Assembly (NCBI GenBank): GCA_024364805.1
Contig: CM044514.1
Location: 44,587,586-44,620,509, forward strand
Origin: Euprymna scolopes
Taxonomy: Eukaryota; Mollusca; Cephalopoda; Sepiida; Sepiolidae
Reading direction: 5' to 3'
DNA: 32,924 nucleotides
Shown: one piece after another, positions 12,016 to 22,757 of the stretch
Position numbering within the stretch: position 1 is the first letter of the stretch
Layout: every line of letters begins with the position of its first letter
Program-made: the position numbers and the translations under genes
Notes under the pieces: generated by a model
The model's database searches: none
The model's input: the letters and a program-made list of their open reading frames with translations, nothing else
Told to the model about the DNA's origin: nothing

Positions 12016-13265
12016 AGAGACATTTTGACTATGCCAAATTTTATTTTTCAACAAAAAATTGTTTAATTGAAGTCATCGCCTCTCTCTACAATATTCGTAC
12101 ACGTTAAAATTACACACGTCAGTCGTCTACATGTTCGTACATTTACGTCAAGATTTATGCAGCAAAAAGAAAAACATTTACCACTCTTTAAATAAATCAG
12201 CATACACACAGGTAAAAAAAACATGCTATGAATATCTATTCACATGTACGTACTAAGAGAACATATATCCATACACCAATCATAACACACGCCAGTAAAC
12301 ACATGAATTTACCACTATTTAGAGATTTATACATACACATCCATATGGTAAAAAAAATATTTAGACACTAATTACTTGGAAGACAACACACCATACACAC
12401 ATGGACACACACGCCACCACGATCATACTGTATATATCAATGTGGTATGATGACGTAGCCCCTTTTGAGGGTGCCGGAGGCTTCTACATTAATAAACTTG
12501 TGCCTAACTTGGTCTGTACTTGTGAGGTGCAGATGTGTTAAGCAGGTGTTTGTGATTTTGAAAATGTTCTGCTATGACTCACGCCAAGACTGACAATTTG
12601 ACTTAGAATTTGAAAGGTCAAACCCGAAAGAACTCATGGGTATAAACACAAAACAATGTTTAAACGTTATGTATGAATGCCCCTCCCTCTCCCTCTCTCT
12701 TTCTCTATTTCTCTCTTTTACTCCCCTTCTCTCTCTTTCAATGAGGAAAGAGAGAATTAAATATAATTCTATCGTTTTAAACAGTTGACGCTTGCATTCC
12801 GGAGTCGGCGGACGCGACGTAGCATGCGTCTGGTTTCAACTGATTTTTATAAAAATATGTCCCTCATTGTTAAATCTTAAATAAATCATGTTTTTATAAA
12901 AATGAATTTGTTCGCTATTTTTGTATAAGCGTTAAATTCCAGCATGCCATTAATGCCGATGATGGAAAGATGCCTGTACGACGCAATGAAGACAAGAAGC
13001 GACCTATGCTAGCCGGTTATAGCCAACGACATCTCGATCCGTTTTTGTTGATCTTTCCAACATGTGCCTATCGTTTGGATATCGTTGGATATCGTTGGAT
13101 ATCGTTTATTCTACCAAGTAACTCTCCCCGGGAAAGCGATAATGTCATATCAATATATTGCTTCTCTGTATACATTAATCTAGATAGCGTAATTGAATCT
13201 AAGACTCCAGGCATCCGTAATCTCGCCAATTCCGATATCTGATAAAGCACAATTGATGTAGCTGT
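12016..13265. other. Unassigned DNA with CT-rich tract and short 10-bp repeat
   Basis: Holds ACAC/ACAT-rich stretches to 12420 and a less AT-rich block at 12450-12640. A CT-rich tract lies at 12680-12740. Three tandem GGATATCGTT units lie near 13078-13107. The 90-codon frame at 12970-13242 has no recognisable motif. Confidence 0.4.
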
Positions 13266-13274
13266 GTTCATTCA

Positions 13275-13585
13275 GTTGGATGCCATACATCTACTAGATA
13301 CCACACATCTACCAGATACCACACATTTACCAGATGCCACACATCTACCAGATGCCATACATCTACCAGATATCACATATCTACCAGATACCATACATCT
13401 ACCAGATACCACACATCTACCAGATGCTATACATCTACCAGATATCACATATCTACCAGAGCCATACATCTACCAGATGCCACACATCTACCAGATGCCA
13501 TACATCTACCAGATATAACATATCTACCAGAGCCATACATCTACCATATGCCGTACATGTACCAGATGGCATACATCTACCAGAT
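13275..13585. repeat. 18-bp minisatellite, about 17 units
   Basis: The unit is close to GATGCCATACATCTACCA, with A/G and C/T variants such as GATACCACACATCTACCA and GATATCACATATCTACCA. The pattern GATATCACATATCTACCA, then GAGCCATACATCTACCA, recurs, showing a higher-order block. Because 18 is divisible by 3, open frames run through on both strands (HLPDTT and YIYQMP type repeats). These are not evidence for a protein. Confidence 0.92.
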
Positions 13586-14440
13586 CACGACAGCATCATT
13601 ACTTATTACGCCGAAGCCGTTACAAATCAGAATAATTTGTGACCCATGTCCCACTGCCGTGAGACATGGGTGCAAACACGAAAATAATATTATTAATTAA
13701 CGGAGGTGAGGTGGGCGTCTGGATTTGTCTGGTTTCGCTGAAATACTCGTATATTTTAATTCATGCAGATTTTGCATTTATTATAACATTCTCTATTCAA
13801 TATTATATTATGCTGATTTCAAAAGATTAAAAAATGACTTGGGTGAATCAAAACCAAAACATTTAGTGCTCCATTCGCGTTTCCCTACCGCATGAGCCAT
13901 CGAGAGATAGATAACACAGATTTAAGATTAAACCATTTCAAAGTATGAATTTGCGGATTCGCAAAAGTAATAGAAAAGTTGAAATGAACATGTTGTATTT
14001 CTACTTGCTGACATATTCCTGTACGCGTTATTCATCTATTCGAACAAAAATTTCTCTCATTATAAACCATCCTAGGTTCATAATTACCATTTTCTGTTAA
14101 TTTAAGTGTTATGTGGCCAGTAGTTTAAAAGTTTATCCGTTAAATATTTTCAAACAGACACACACATCTACTGTTATATTTATATAAAAAAGAAAGTAGC
14201 ACATTTTAGTACAAAATCGGCCGAAAATTCTAATTAAAATGAATAGAAAAAATAGTTTTTACAATAAGAAACGTTAAAAACCAAGAGTAATAAAAGAATA
14301 ACATTAAAGATTTTACGCTAACCCGTTAGAAACTGATCATCACAGCAGACTAGTCCAGATTTTGTCAGCAAATTGTCACATCAACAAAATAGGATGCATA
14401 GCAGTACACAGCCTAACGTTTGATAAGAACTATATGAAAC
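13586..14440. other. AT-rich spacer
   Basis: No coding or structural feature was found apart from the possible SINE piece near 13840-13910. ACACACATCTACTG near 14160 is a short CA tract. Confidence 0.4.
13840..13910 (-). mobile_element. Possible tRNA-like SINE head
   Basis: On the minus strand GATGGCTCATGCGGTAGGG resembles a tRNA D-arm/A box. About 35 nt further TTGGTTTTGATTCACCC resembles a T-arm/B box. Spacing suits a tRNA-derived promoter. The acceptor stem is not evident and the boundaries are uncertain. Confidence 0.35.
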
Positions 14441-14445
14441 AACCC

Positions 14446-14879
14446 GTGGAGAAAACACACACGCTCAAACACACACAAACACACACTCACACACAAATGC
14501 ACACAAACACACACACAAACACACACACAAACACAAACACACACACACAAACACACACACAAACACACACACAAACACAAGCACACACAAACACACACAA
14601 ACACACATACAAACACACACACAAACACACACAAACACACACACAAACACACACATAAACACACAAACACACACACAAACACACACAAACACACATACAC
14701 AGACAAACAAATATAAACACACACAAGCACAAACACACACACAAACACACAAAAACACACACACACAAACACACACACACAAATACAAACACACACAAAC
14801 ACACAAACACGCAAACACACACAAACACACACAAACATACAAACACACACAAAAACACACACACAAACACACACACACT
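14446..14879. repeat. (CA)n/(CAAA)n microsatellite block
   Basis: About 430 bp of mixed ACACAC and ACAAAC units, interrupted by single changes. Long minus-strand CVCV-type open frames here are artefacts of the repeat. Confidence 0.97.
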
Positions 14880-15477
14880 AAATTCTTCATACTCACACAT
14901 CAGCAGAAACTTATGATGTGTTGAGAATAATTCAAGCGAAAATATTTCTGATTGTACCGACTTTTTAATTCTCTATACCTTTTGATGTTTTATAATTAAA
15001 ACATATAATTAAAACATGTTTGCATGGTTTACGTTGTTAATTTAATTTTCATTAATTCGTCCTCTACACGCGGAAGAGCGAACATAGATTGAAAATACAT
15101 GGCTTCAGATTTTGGAGAAAATGTGCCTATGTGTAAGCATTGGTAGCAGCTTCCTTAACCTTCCACAGCACCGAACCGTAATAGCACGTTCGCAATTACC
15201 ATCAGCATTTAAACATATGCCGGCTAAGAAGCAGGCATGCCGGCTTCTGAGGGGTTCTGTTGGTGATTGCGCAAACCGCGCTTCGCTATAAGCTTCATTT
15301 GCAGACACCATTACAATGGATATCCATCGTCCCAAGCGATTAAGAAGCTGTTTTTATATAACGTTTGATAGCAGGGCAGGTGAAGGAAGATGGCAATGTC
15401 GTAAAATCCGCAACGAATATAATTGTCAAAAAATATATGAAAAGAGCACAAATAAATAGATTTATTTGAATGGGGGG
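14880..15477. other. Unassigned region with a GC-richer patch
   Basis: 15060-15340 is GC-richer. Its minus-strand 76-codon frame contains HACFLAGICLNADGNCERA, which looks like transposon-derived coding sequence but could not be assigned. The rest is AT-rich. Confidence 0.35.
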
Positions 15478-15535
15478 GAAGTGATTTTATCAAGGCCAAC
15501 CGCCACTCGAGGATAAGGGTTGATATTGGCTTGCA
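15478..15535 (-). mobile_element. LINE family B 3' tail fragment
   Basis: On the + strand TTTTATCAAGGCCAACCGCC then ACTCGAGGATAAGGGTTG is the family-B tail in reverse. Only about 60 bp remain before unrelated sequence. Confidence 0.6.
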
Positions 15536-15544
15536 CACACAGGG

Positions 15545-15800
15545 TCGGGAAATGGTTATTTCCAGCCAACGTCCCTAAAACACCTCCCCAGACACGCATA
15601 CATTTTAGATATCCCCTGATTCCGAAAATTCCTCTACTCTGACAGTTTTTTCCCCTTTAAACTGCTAGGCTTTGGAATCCCCTCCTTGAATCCCCTTTCG
15701 CTTCTCCGACATTACTAGCGTGCAGAAATTTAAATGTAAGTGAACAAATATCTCGCTGTCCAACTTCCAACTTGTAGTATTCCTATTGATATGGTTATAT
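15545..15800 (+). mobile_element. Decayed LINE family A 3' fragment
   Basis: The + strand gives FRKFLYSDSFFP, then LGFGIPSL, then KYLAVQLPT-like blocks. These correspond to the reverse transcriptase C-terminal end of family A seen intact in part at 16632-16940 (RTARLWNSLP). Frames are interrupted several times, so this copy is older than the others. Confidence 0.5.
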
Positions 15801-16464
15801 ACGGCATAATCACGTTGACACATCAGATCCCTCTAGATAACCGGCGTTGAGCATGAATAGTACTAAATAAGTGATTTTTTTTTTGGAATATCAGGTTCAG
15901 TATATGCTCTCCATTTACTTTGTCATGGTTTCCGGTCGTCCTGGACTTCTCCCCGCTACCAGAATCAAGCAGTGTCAATTCAGGAAAGGTGTGGTTGGGG
16001 ATTTGGCAACACTTTCTGCACAATTACATGCGCAGCTACCCTTGTAAAGCGTATCTGTGGTCTCTGAAAACAGAACGGAGGCGATAATAGGCATGGCCCC
16101 GGTTCACAGTAACTCCTTACGACTCAGTGGCAATAATTTCCCTTGTTTGGGGTGAATAGCAGTAAACAAAACGAGACGGATGATCATTTAAAACTGAAAG
16201 ACACATTTTTATTCAAAAAAGAAATAAGGAACGCGGCAAATATAGCAGACCAAGAATAATGGTAAGAATAATTTTAACTAGCACAAAAATAATATGAGTA
16301 AATAAAGTTGCAACAGTCAACAGAAAATAATCTCCATTCTTTTAAGTGCTTTCTTCCTTTATAACTCTTTAACAGGAAGACCCGCCGTTGCTTGGGATTA
16401 AATAAGAATCATTATTATATACTTTTTCACTATGCTCTTAACACCGTATTAATTTATTGGTTTT
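15801..16464. other. Unassigned non-coding DNA
   Basis: No recognised feature. A weak resemblance to the repeat at 11960-12000 is present near 16036, and a short purine-rich stretch lies near 16190-16230. Confidence 0.35.
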
Positions 16465-16970
16465 ACTTTTTTTTTTATTGCATTTTCACTCCCAAACAAG
16501 GCACATTGCCACTTTGTTGTAGGGGACTACTATCAGGGACATAGGCATCAGGGGTACTGTGTATGGAGTTGGGCAGCAAGATGTCGGTTCACGTTGCACT
16601 TGAACTTCTGCATGTCAGTACATTTAGGGAATCAGGGACCCGGAAGGGAATTCCAAAGTCTAGCTGTTCTGAGGAAGAAACTACTGGAGTAGAAGGCTCT
16701 CTTACACCTAGGAATCTCTACTGTGAAGGGGTGGGATTTAGCTGCTTGTCGGGTTTGTCGGGCGTATTTACGTCGAGGGGGCACAAGTGCTTGCAGTTCG
16801 TCAGAGTATTCACCGTTAAAGTACTTGTAGAACAGGCAGAAGGATGCAACATTTCGTCGATGGGACAGAGACTGAAGTTTAGATGACAGTTCAGGACCTA
16901 TCAAATTGGCGATTCTCTTTTTTACTGGATCTAGCCTCACTTTTCGGCCCTTGATATAGTCGGAAGAAGT
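16465..16970 (-). mobile_element. LINE family A 3' end, jockey/CR1-type reverse transcriptase tail
   Basis: The minus strand encodes the C-terminal end of a non-LTR reverse transcriptase. Blocks are ANLIGPELSSKLQSLSHRR, NVASFCLFYKYF, LVPPRRKYARQTRQAAKSH, PFTVEIPRCKRAFYSS and TARLWNSLP. A stop follows LPGP; in another frame the ancestral ending is still readable (MPMSLIVVPYNKVAMCLVWE). A short 3' UTR and an A-rich tail (T run near 16470) complete the 3' end. The copy is 5'-truncated, with no endonuclease or catalytic YADD region. Such tails are LINE debris, not a host gene. Confidence 0.82.
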
Positions 16971-16982
16971 TGAAACGCTGGC

Positions 16983-17128
16983 AAACTCTCTGAATTAGTG
17001 TCTATATATATATATAGTTTAACTCTCTGAATTAGTGTCTATATATATAGTTTATCTCTCTGAATTAGTGTCTATATATATAGTTTAACTCTCTGAATTA
17101 GTGTCTATATATATATATATATAGTTTA
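16983..17128. repeat. About 38-bp minisatellite, 4 units
   Basis: The unit AACTCTCTGAATTAGTGTCT is followed by (TA)n of variable length and TAGTTT. Units start near 16983, 17021, 17056 and 17086. Length differences come from the TA part. Confidence 0.9.
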
Positions 17129-17149
17129 AATTTCATTAACATCGGATAC

Positions 17150-17530
17150 GCGTGTTTATGTTTTTTTTTTCGAGGATAAGGGTTAACGAGAGTACAGTGG
17201 TCAAAGGCAACATGTAGTAATCATTAGTAGTGAAATTTTGGTACTTAAGGGGATGACTCATCAAGAATTTGTTTATGTTGGACTTGAAGACAACCATATT
17301 GTAGTCAGTTGGAAAGCAGGAAAACAGAACCGAGTTCCATAGGCATGCAGTTATAAGCAAGACGCTTTGTTCATGGAATCTACGTTTAGGTTTAGGTACA
17401 GATAAAGAGTAGGGGAAATTATTGATAGTGCTTTCAGCTAGACGAGTGTTTCTAGTGAAAGTCAGGCTAGATAGGACCATAGATTGGAGCTCAGACGAGC
17501 ACTTGCCACGAAAATAACGATAATAACGTG
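17150..17530 (-). mobile_element. LINE family B 3' end
   Basis: The minus strand encodes KPKRRFHEQSVLLITACLWNS and FKSNINKFLMS. These are the C-terminal tail of a jockey/CR1-type reverse transcriptase, homologous to the + strand copy at 22260-22757 (SKRRFHEPNFFRRTARLWN, FKFNVNKSLLS). The 3' end TTAACCCTTATCCTCG joins directly to an A tail (T run at 17160-17170). It is 5'-truncated and split over frames. Confidence 0.8.
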
Positions 17531-17904
17531 ATTCTTTTTCTATGGGTCACTTAAAGGGTGGCCATATAAATTTTTATCACACAGAGAGTAACGTGGAAAT
17601 TTGAGACAGCTTCCATTGTTTTCCCCGGAGAATTGTATACACATGATAAAAATTTAATCAAAATACGACCTCATATCTTCCCTTAGGTTATTTTATAGGG
17701 AACTTAGGGATTCGAAATTAATTCCATTGTATTGCGCATAAAATTTTATATATTGGATTTAAATTTGATAAAAATAGGATATTAGTATTATTTGAATTTA
17801 TTGGACTACTGTTCACATCTTGAGTGTGATGAATCCAAATAATACGAATAACCAATCCTCATCTCAAACATTTAGAAACATAAAAATAGGATATATTTAA
17901 AATA
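17531..17904. other. Unassigned AT-rich DNA
   Basis: CACTTAAAGGGTGGCC near 17547 resembles, inverted, CTACCCTTTAAGCC near 22941, suggesting a shared dispersed repeat. No boundaries were defined. Confidence 0.35.
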
Positions 17905-18848
17905 CTAGCAGTTCAGCTCGGCTTTGCTCGAGCCCTATGTACTGTTCATAACTTTATGAGCATATGTATATATTAAAAAATGTGAATATGTACGGTGATG
18001 CCTTTCTGTATAATAGGCTTCCTTAACTAACATAGAGAAAAAGTTATAGAGACCGCAGACGTCAATTTTTTAAAACAATTTTGACCCTGTAATATTTATT
18101 GTTTTTGGCTCAAATTAAATTACAATGCTTGACCCATGTCCAAGTAACCTACATCTAAAATTTCAAGTGTTTAGACCCAAAATTGACAGAAGAGTTTGAT
18201 AGAGTCTGCAAAGGTCAACTCTGTAAACTTTGACCTCTTGCCAGCCAAATTTTAACCCAAAAACTGATTAAAAACTTGCTGCATTTCTGAATAACTTTTA
18301 TGTAAAATTTTAAATGTTTAGACCCCAAATTTACTTAATAGTTTGCTAGAGACCGCAAAGGTAAAATCTTTTGAACTTTGACCCCTTGGAAGCCAAATTT
18401 TCAGAAAAAAAAACGATTTAAAAGCGTGCCCTATGTCTGAATACACTTTATGTAAAATTTCAAATGTTTAGACCCAAAATTGGCTAAGTAATTTGGTAGA
18501 GACCGCAGAGGTCAATTTTTTTTAAAAACTTTGCCTCCAATTATGACCCCTTAACATTTGTGGTTTTGAGCTCAAATCAAATTAAAAAGTTTGATCCATG
18601 TACATCTAATATTACAAGTGTTTTGATCCAAAATTGGCGGAGGAGTTTGGTAGAGTTCTCAAAGGTCAAATCGTTGAACGTTGACCCCTTGAAAACCAAA
18701 TTTATATCCGAAACCTGATAAAAAATTATCCCAAATCTAAATACACCGTATGTCAAATCTCAAGTCTGTAGACCGAAAATTGACAGTTATTTGATAGGGA
18801 AGTGTATACACACAGACAGATATTTTCACTGTTTTAGATATATAGATT
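17905..18848. mobile_element. Dispersed element made of five 150-bp tandem units
   Basis: It begins TACTAGCAGTTCAGCTCGGC and ends TTTTAGATATATAGATTT after an ACACACAGACAGA motif. Inside, AGAGACCGCAAAGGTCAA-type anchors recur near 18048, 18201, 18348, 18498 and 18652, giving periods of 147-154. Each unit also carries GTTTAGACCCAAAATTG and CTTTGACCCCTTG words. The element at 29309-29944 has similar ends (TACTAGC and TATAGATT), so both probably belong to one superfamily. The class is not known to me; no coding capacity is seen. Confidence 0.75.
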
Positions 18849-19395
18849 TGAAGAGATATGCACTTATAGCCTACTACATTTTTTTAGATATTTAGATTTT
18901 TAGATTTTATATAGATTTTCTAACATTTCTATAGACAACATCAAAACATCACATTTGGCCTATTTGAAGCCATCAGTTCGTGTGGACCAGCAGATTAGTG
19001 ATTAAAATGGCGGTTTGTACGCTAGTATACACAGAGCTGCTCTTAACATTTAGAGGCAGCACCCCACAAACAAAACAACTCTACGGACACCTTTGTCGAA
19101 GCGAAGCGATCAGGAAAAACCAAAAAAAGCAGATGAAGAAGTGAATCACACATAAAGAGACTTCATTACACATATATAAAAAACTAACCCAACGTGATGG
19201 CATCCAGTTTTAAAACACACTGTATAAATACCTTAAAATAAAAAGGAAAGACTAATTTAATAAATTATGAAAATACTTCGACCAGAAAGCAGAAATTAAT
19301 TTATAAAAAAAAAAAAGTAACGTGATACATTAAATTTAACATTGCATCTGTATGTAATCGGTATTATTAACGACATATTATTTTAAAGGAAATTC
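18849..19395. other. Unassigned non-coding DNA
   Basis: TTTAGAT-rich words to 18920, then mixed sequence with a GC-richer patch at 18960-19110. No gene or repeat was recognised. Confidence 0.35.
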
Positions 19396-19575
19396 TTTTT
19401 TTTTTTACATAGGAATCACCACTTATCAAGGCCTAGAGGCCACTCGAGGATAAGGTTAAAGGGTTATTGAGTGTACAGTAATCAATGAGACAATATCGCA
19501 GTAATCGCCAGCAATGGAAATTTGGTAGATTGGATTACTTAAGGAGGCAGAACAATACAAAGTAGCAATTCACAT
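19396..19575 (-). mobile_element. LINE family B 3' end
   Basis: On the + strand a T run (19397-19406) is followed by CACCACTTATCAAGGCC, AGAGGCCACTCGAGGATAAG and matching 3' UTR. This is the family-B tail in reverse, truncated near 19575. Confidence 0.75.
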
Positions 19576-19699
19576 ATTAAAAATTCGAAAACATCTATGG
19601 ATGCAAAAAAAAAAAAAAAAAAAAAATTCAACTTGATCATTAGATTTAGACCCAGAAAATAGCAATTTTTCTCTCTTTGTCAGAAAAATCACTGATGGA

Positions 19700-20640
19700 A
19701 TGTGAGGACTAAAGGACAAAATAAGGAAGCTGTAAAAGTTAAGTCAAGTATATATGAACTTTTACAAAGTTTATTAGTAAAAATGGCTGATAAAGATGGA
19801 TGGAGCAAATATACTTACTGTGTGCGAGCCTTTTCTAGTCTCGCACAAAAGCACGAGTTCACATTTCAAGCTATGTCATATACATACGCGCACACAAACA
19901 TACGCGCCCACGTCCACACACGTACATATATTCACGTTCGCCTACATACACTCACATTCACGTGTATATACACACACGCTAACGTACACACATTAACTCA
20001 CATACACGCACACATGGACAACGTCACTTCCGCTTTCAAAGGAAATACACACATGCGCAAAAGACCACCGAAAACGAGTATAAAACAAAGAGCAACAACC
20101 GGCTTCTTTCTTTTCAGCCCAGCTTTCGAGCTGGTCGGTCTACCGACTGACCGCGTGCCTTTTCGGCATACGCGCGCACCCGCGTACCTCACCCCACTTG
20201 TTACTATGTGGGACAAAAAGCTAACAGACTGTACGTACACATTCTCACTCTTTCTCTCTCTATCTACTACTGGCCTCTGAGAACACCTTCGCGTAGCTGA
20301 CTGCTAACTGACGTCAACCCTCTATCCTCTTCTTTGTCTACACGCTGGACTATCATTCCAATTTCCACTACATCACTCACTTTTTTTCCCCACGCGCGAA
20401 CAAACGATAGTGACCCGAACTTGAGATGAACTTTTCCTTCTACACCCCCAGTCCAGCAACAAACGATGCTTTCACCCTCGCGGACATGAACACATGTTAT
20501 ATCTAAAAATTCATTCTTTCAACAGTAAATAAACGACATTTATCCTATCCATCAATTGAGTCTTTGTTTCCTGCAATTCCATTCGTTTCATTGTTTTCTT
20601 GTGGCGAGTTGGGGTATTATTATATCCTGGTCCGCAACAA
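19700..20640 (+). other. GC-richer block, possible LTR-element fossil
   Basis: 19870-20010 is ACAC/TACG-rich. 20040-20640 is markedly less AT-rich than its flanks. The latter holds an AATAAA at 20528-20533 with a TG/T-rich stretch about 30 bp on, like a polyadenylation module. It ends in TGGCGAGTTGGGG and TGGTCCGCAACA, which vaguely suggest an LTR junction with a primer site. The 192-codon open frame (19702-20280) has no recognised domain and is mostly the CA-rich repeat. Gag-pol sequence is not seen. If it is an LTR fragment it is isolated and old. Confidence 0.25.
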
Positions 20641-21890
20641 CTGTTAGAAAATTAGAAACAATTGATTTTTCTCTGCATTCGTGACCAATTCGAATTAAAA
20701 GCGTATAATTCTAAGCCAATTTATTTGAGCGGAAATTGTTATTTAGTAAAATAATCTATGATAGTCATTTTGATTTTGGACAGAAAGTAAGTGCATAACC
20801 GGAGTGGAAGCGAGTAAGGATCGAAAATGCAGAAACAAAATTTTCATCTCTTACTCGTTTCTTTACTTCTTCACGTTTATTCGTTAGGAATGAGGCATAA
20901 TTGCACTTGAGGAACAGACATTATGTAAGGTTATTTGTTTACGCCTCAAAGAAAGAGATAGTTTCGTTTTTTTTCCAGACACCACTGCTTCGGGGTTGCG
21001 TGAAAACATAGTAAAGGACATTCGAACAATTGATATGCGTAGCAGTAGTTCGTTTATGAACTATCTGGAGACGTGAATGAAGTTGTATCAGTACTCATCA
21101 TCATGACTGTGTATAAAGTTAAGGGACGCTTCGTCGCTTAGGTAGTTTGGTCTCTTCACGGCCTTCAGAAGGTGGCCCAAATTATTTGATGCGTAATATT
21201 CTCTCTAATTTTTTTTATATGATTGTTTGGAAGTAGCATATGTAAGTAAATAAATCGCTGCCATCACGCCAATAAAGATGCATCATATGATGCATCGTTT
21301 GAAAGTATGAAACGACTTTATTTCCGAGCAAACAAAACACAACAAACTGTAAACTAATGAAAAATGGAAGAGTCATTCACCAAGCAAACGAGAAGGGTAA
21401 ATAATCCGGTCATACCTAGAGTTATCGCCCCTGACCTACCAGTATGATTGTAAGTTAATACTGGCGTAATAACAATTAACGATAAAATAAATTAGCTTGA
21501 AACTCTGTTTAAATATTCAATTTTTAACACAAATAGGGCACAAATGAGTAGGCAATGCGAAATAAATCGTTTGGGATAATTTCCTGTAAAATAATTTATG
21601 CCGGTGATAGTATAATGATTACCAATTCCAAATGTCCGGATATAAGGTTGTATGGATGTGTGGAAGTCCGGATATGAGGATTTTAATGTTGTATTACACT
21701 TTGAAACACAATCCGTCACTTAAAAAACAACTTGTGGCCCAAATTCAAATGACTATAAAATGTGTCTTTCTTTATTAGCTTTTTTTGCACGTTTAAAAAG
21801 AAAATACAGTTGTTTCATATTCTTTTTATGTGGATGGAGTATTTGTATTATTTGTATTATTGGGATTGCTATTGAATCTTGGTTGCTATT
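20641..21890. other. Unassigned non-coding DNA with one dispersed repeat copy
   Basis: Contains the dispersed repeat at 21100-21195 and a 20-bp perfect palindrome (21277-21296). Frames at 21492-21719 and 21760-22048 have no domain similarity that I can recognise. Confidence 0.35.
21100..21195. repeat. Dispersed repeat R1, copy 1
   Basis: ATCATGACTGTGTATAAAG, then GGGACGCTTCGTCGCTTAG, then TGGTCTCTTCACGGCCTTC, then AGAAGGT. The second copy at 24071-24150 has the same orientation but lacks a few bases around CGTCGCTT. Probably a SINE-like tail, since copy 2 abuts (TA)n. Confidence 0.75.
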
Positions 21891-21895
21891 TTCGG

Positions 21896-21934
21896 AATGT
21901 TTCGGCAGATGTAACTTTCCGCCTTCTTCAGGTG
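21896..21934 (-). ncRNA. Hammerhead-ribozyme-like motif 3
   Basis: On the minus strand CTGAAGA (21925-21931) fits the hammerhead consensus CTGANGA. Helix II, after one unpaired base, is GGCGGA with TCTGCC, 6 bp with one G-T pair and an 8-nt loop. GAAAC (21899-21903) follows. Close relatives occur at 28483-28521 and 28615-28656 with the shared GTTACAT loop. Helix I and III are very short, as in Penelope-type hammerheads that are thought to work as dimers. Confidence 0.5.
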
Positions 21935-22084
21935 CATCTCTTAAAACTGGAAAATCAGTCTGTCGGACTCAAGAATCTGTTCGGAATTTCAAACTTTACC
22001 GGTTATTTAATCCACGAGGGTAGATTGCTCTCGTTCCGTCAGCCATAAGTGGTAATCATTATGCTATTCTTAGTTAGTATCACC

Positions 22085-22180
22085 TGTAATACGGATTGAA
22101 CCTGCAACCTCAAGAATACTGATACTCAGAACTGATTGTTAGTCAATACTTTTAACCATTGCACAACGAGTAGATATGAA
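22085..22180 (-). mobile_element. tRNA-derived SINE head
   Basis: On the minus strand TTGTGCAATGGTTAAAAG (22149-22166) fits a tRNA A box/D arm. GGTTCAATCC (22093-22102) fits a B box about 50 nt downstream. The anticodon region does not form a clean stem-loop, so this is a SINE promoter or tRNA pseudogene rather than a working tRNA. Confidence 0.55.
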
Positions 22181-22254
22181 CGGTTTGAAAAATTGTTTAC
22201 GTAAATAGACGAGAAAAGCCGAATGAAAACCAACCGGTGTTCAAACAAACCAAA

Positions 22255-22757
22255 CCTTTTCTTTCTCCTGCAACCTCGTTCCCAGAAAAGAGACATTGCG
22301 AGCCTATCTCTGCTCTATCGTTATTTTCATAGCAAGTGCTCGTCTGAGCTCCAGCTATGCTCCCTTGCCGGATTTTCAAAAACACACTCGACTAGCTACA
22401 ACCACTGTCAACATTCCTTCCCCCGCTCTCTATCTGTGTATAAATCTAAACGCAGATTCCATGAACCAAACTTCTTTCGTCGGACTGCCCGTCTATGGAA
22501 CACTGTTCCACTGGCCTGCCTCACGACCAACTGTAATATCGCAGCATTCAAGTTTAATGTAAACAAATCCTTGTTAAGCCGTCTCCATAAATAATCAAAT
22601 TCTACCCAACTTATACCATTAACGATTACTACACTACCATCTCACATTCATTAACTCTTATCCTCGAGTGTCCTACAAGCCTTGATAAGTGGTAACTAAG
22701 TTGTAAAATCAACAGGTGGCTTTGCAACATGAAAAACAATAAACAACAAAAAAATCA
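22255..22757 (+). mobile_element. LINE family B 3' end, best-preserved copy
   Basis: The + strand frame encodes RSQKRDIASLSLLYRYF, CSSELQLCSLAGF, YKSKRRFHEPNFFRRTARLW, then NCNIAAFKFNVNKSLLSRL. This is the C-terminal tail of a jockey/CR1-type reverse transcriptase. The 3' UTR follows with TTAACTCTTATCCTCGAGTG, then GCCTTGATAAGTGGTAACTA, and an AAAAACAATAAACAACAAAAA end. The 5' part, including the catalytic core, is absent. Confidence 0.82.

Noticed and set aside
14413-14900. Three long Cys-Val-rich minus-strand frames
   Set aside because: They are translations of the (CA)n/(CAAA)n microsatellite in all three frames.
19702-20280. 192-codon open frame on the + strand, the longest in the window
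   Set aside because: Much of it is translated CA/TACG-rich repeat (THTHV-type residues). No domain, splice context or codon pattern supports a gene.
21830-22048. 72-codon + strand frame with NFTGYLIHEGRLLSF, considered as the ITIH GYFVH segment
   Set aside because: It lies upstream, not downstream, of the ITIH-like exon, lacks the FAP residues that follow, and overlaps a hammerhead-like repeat.
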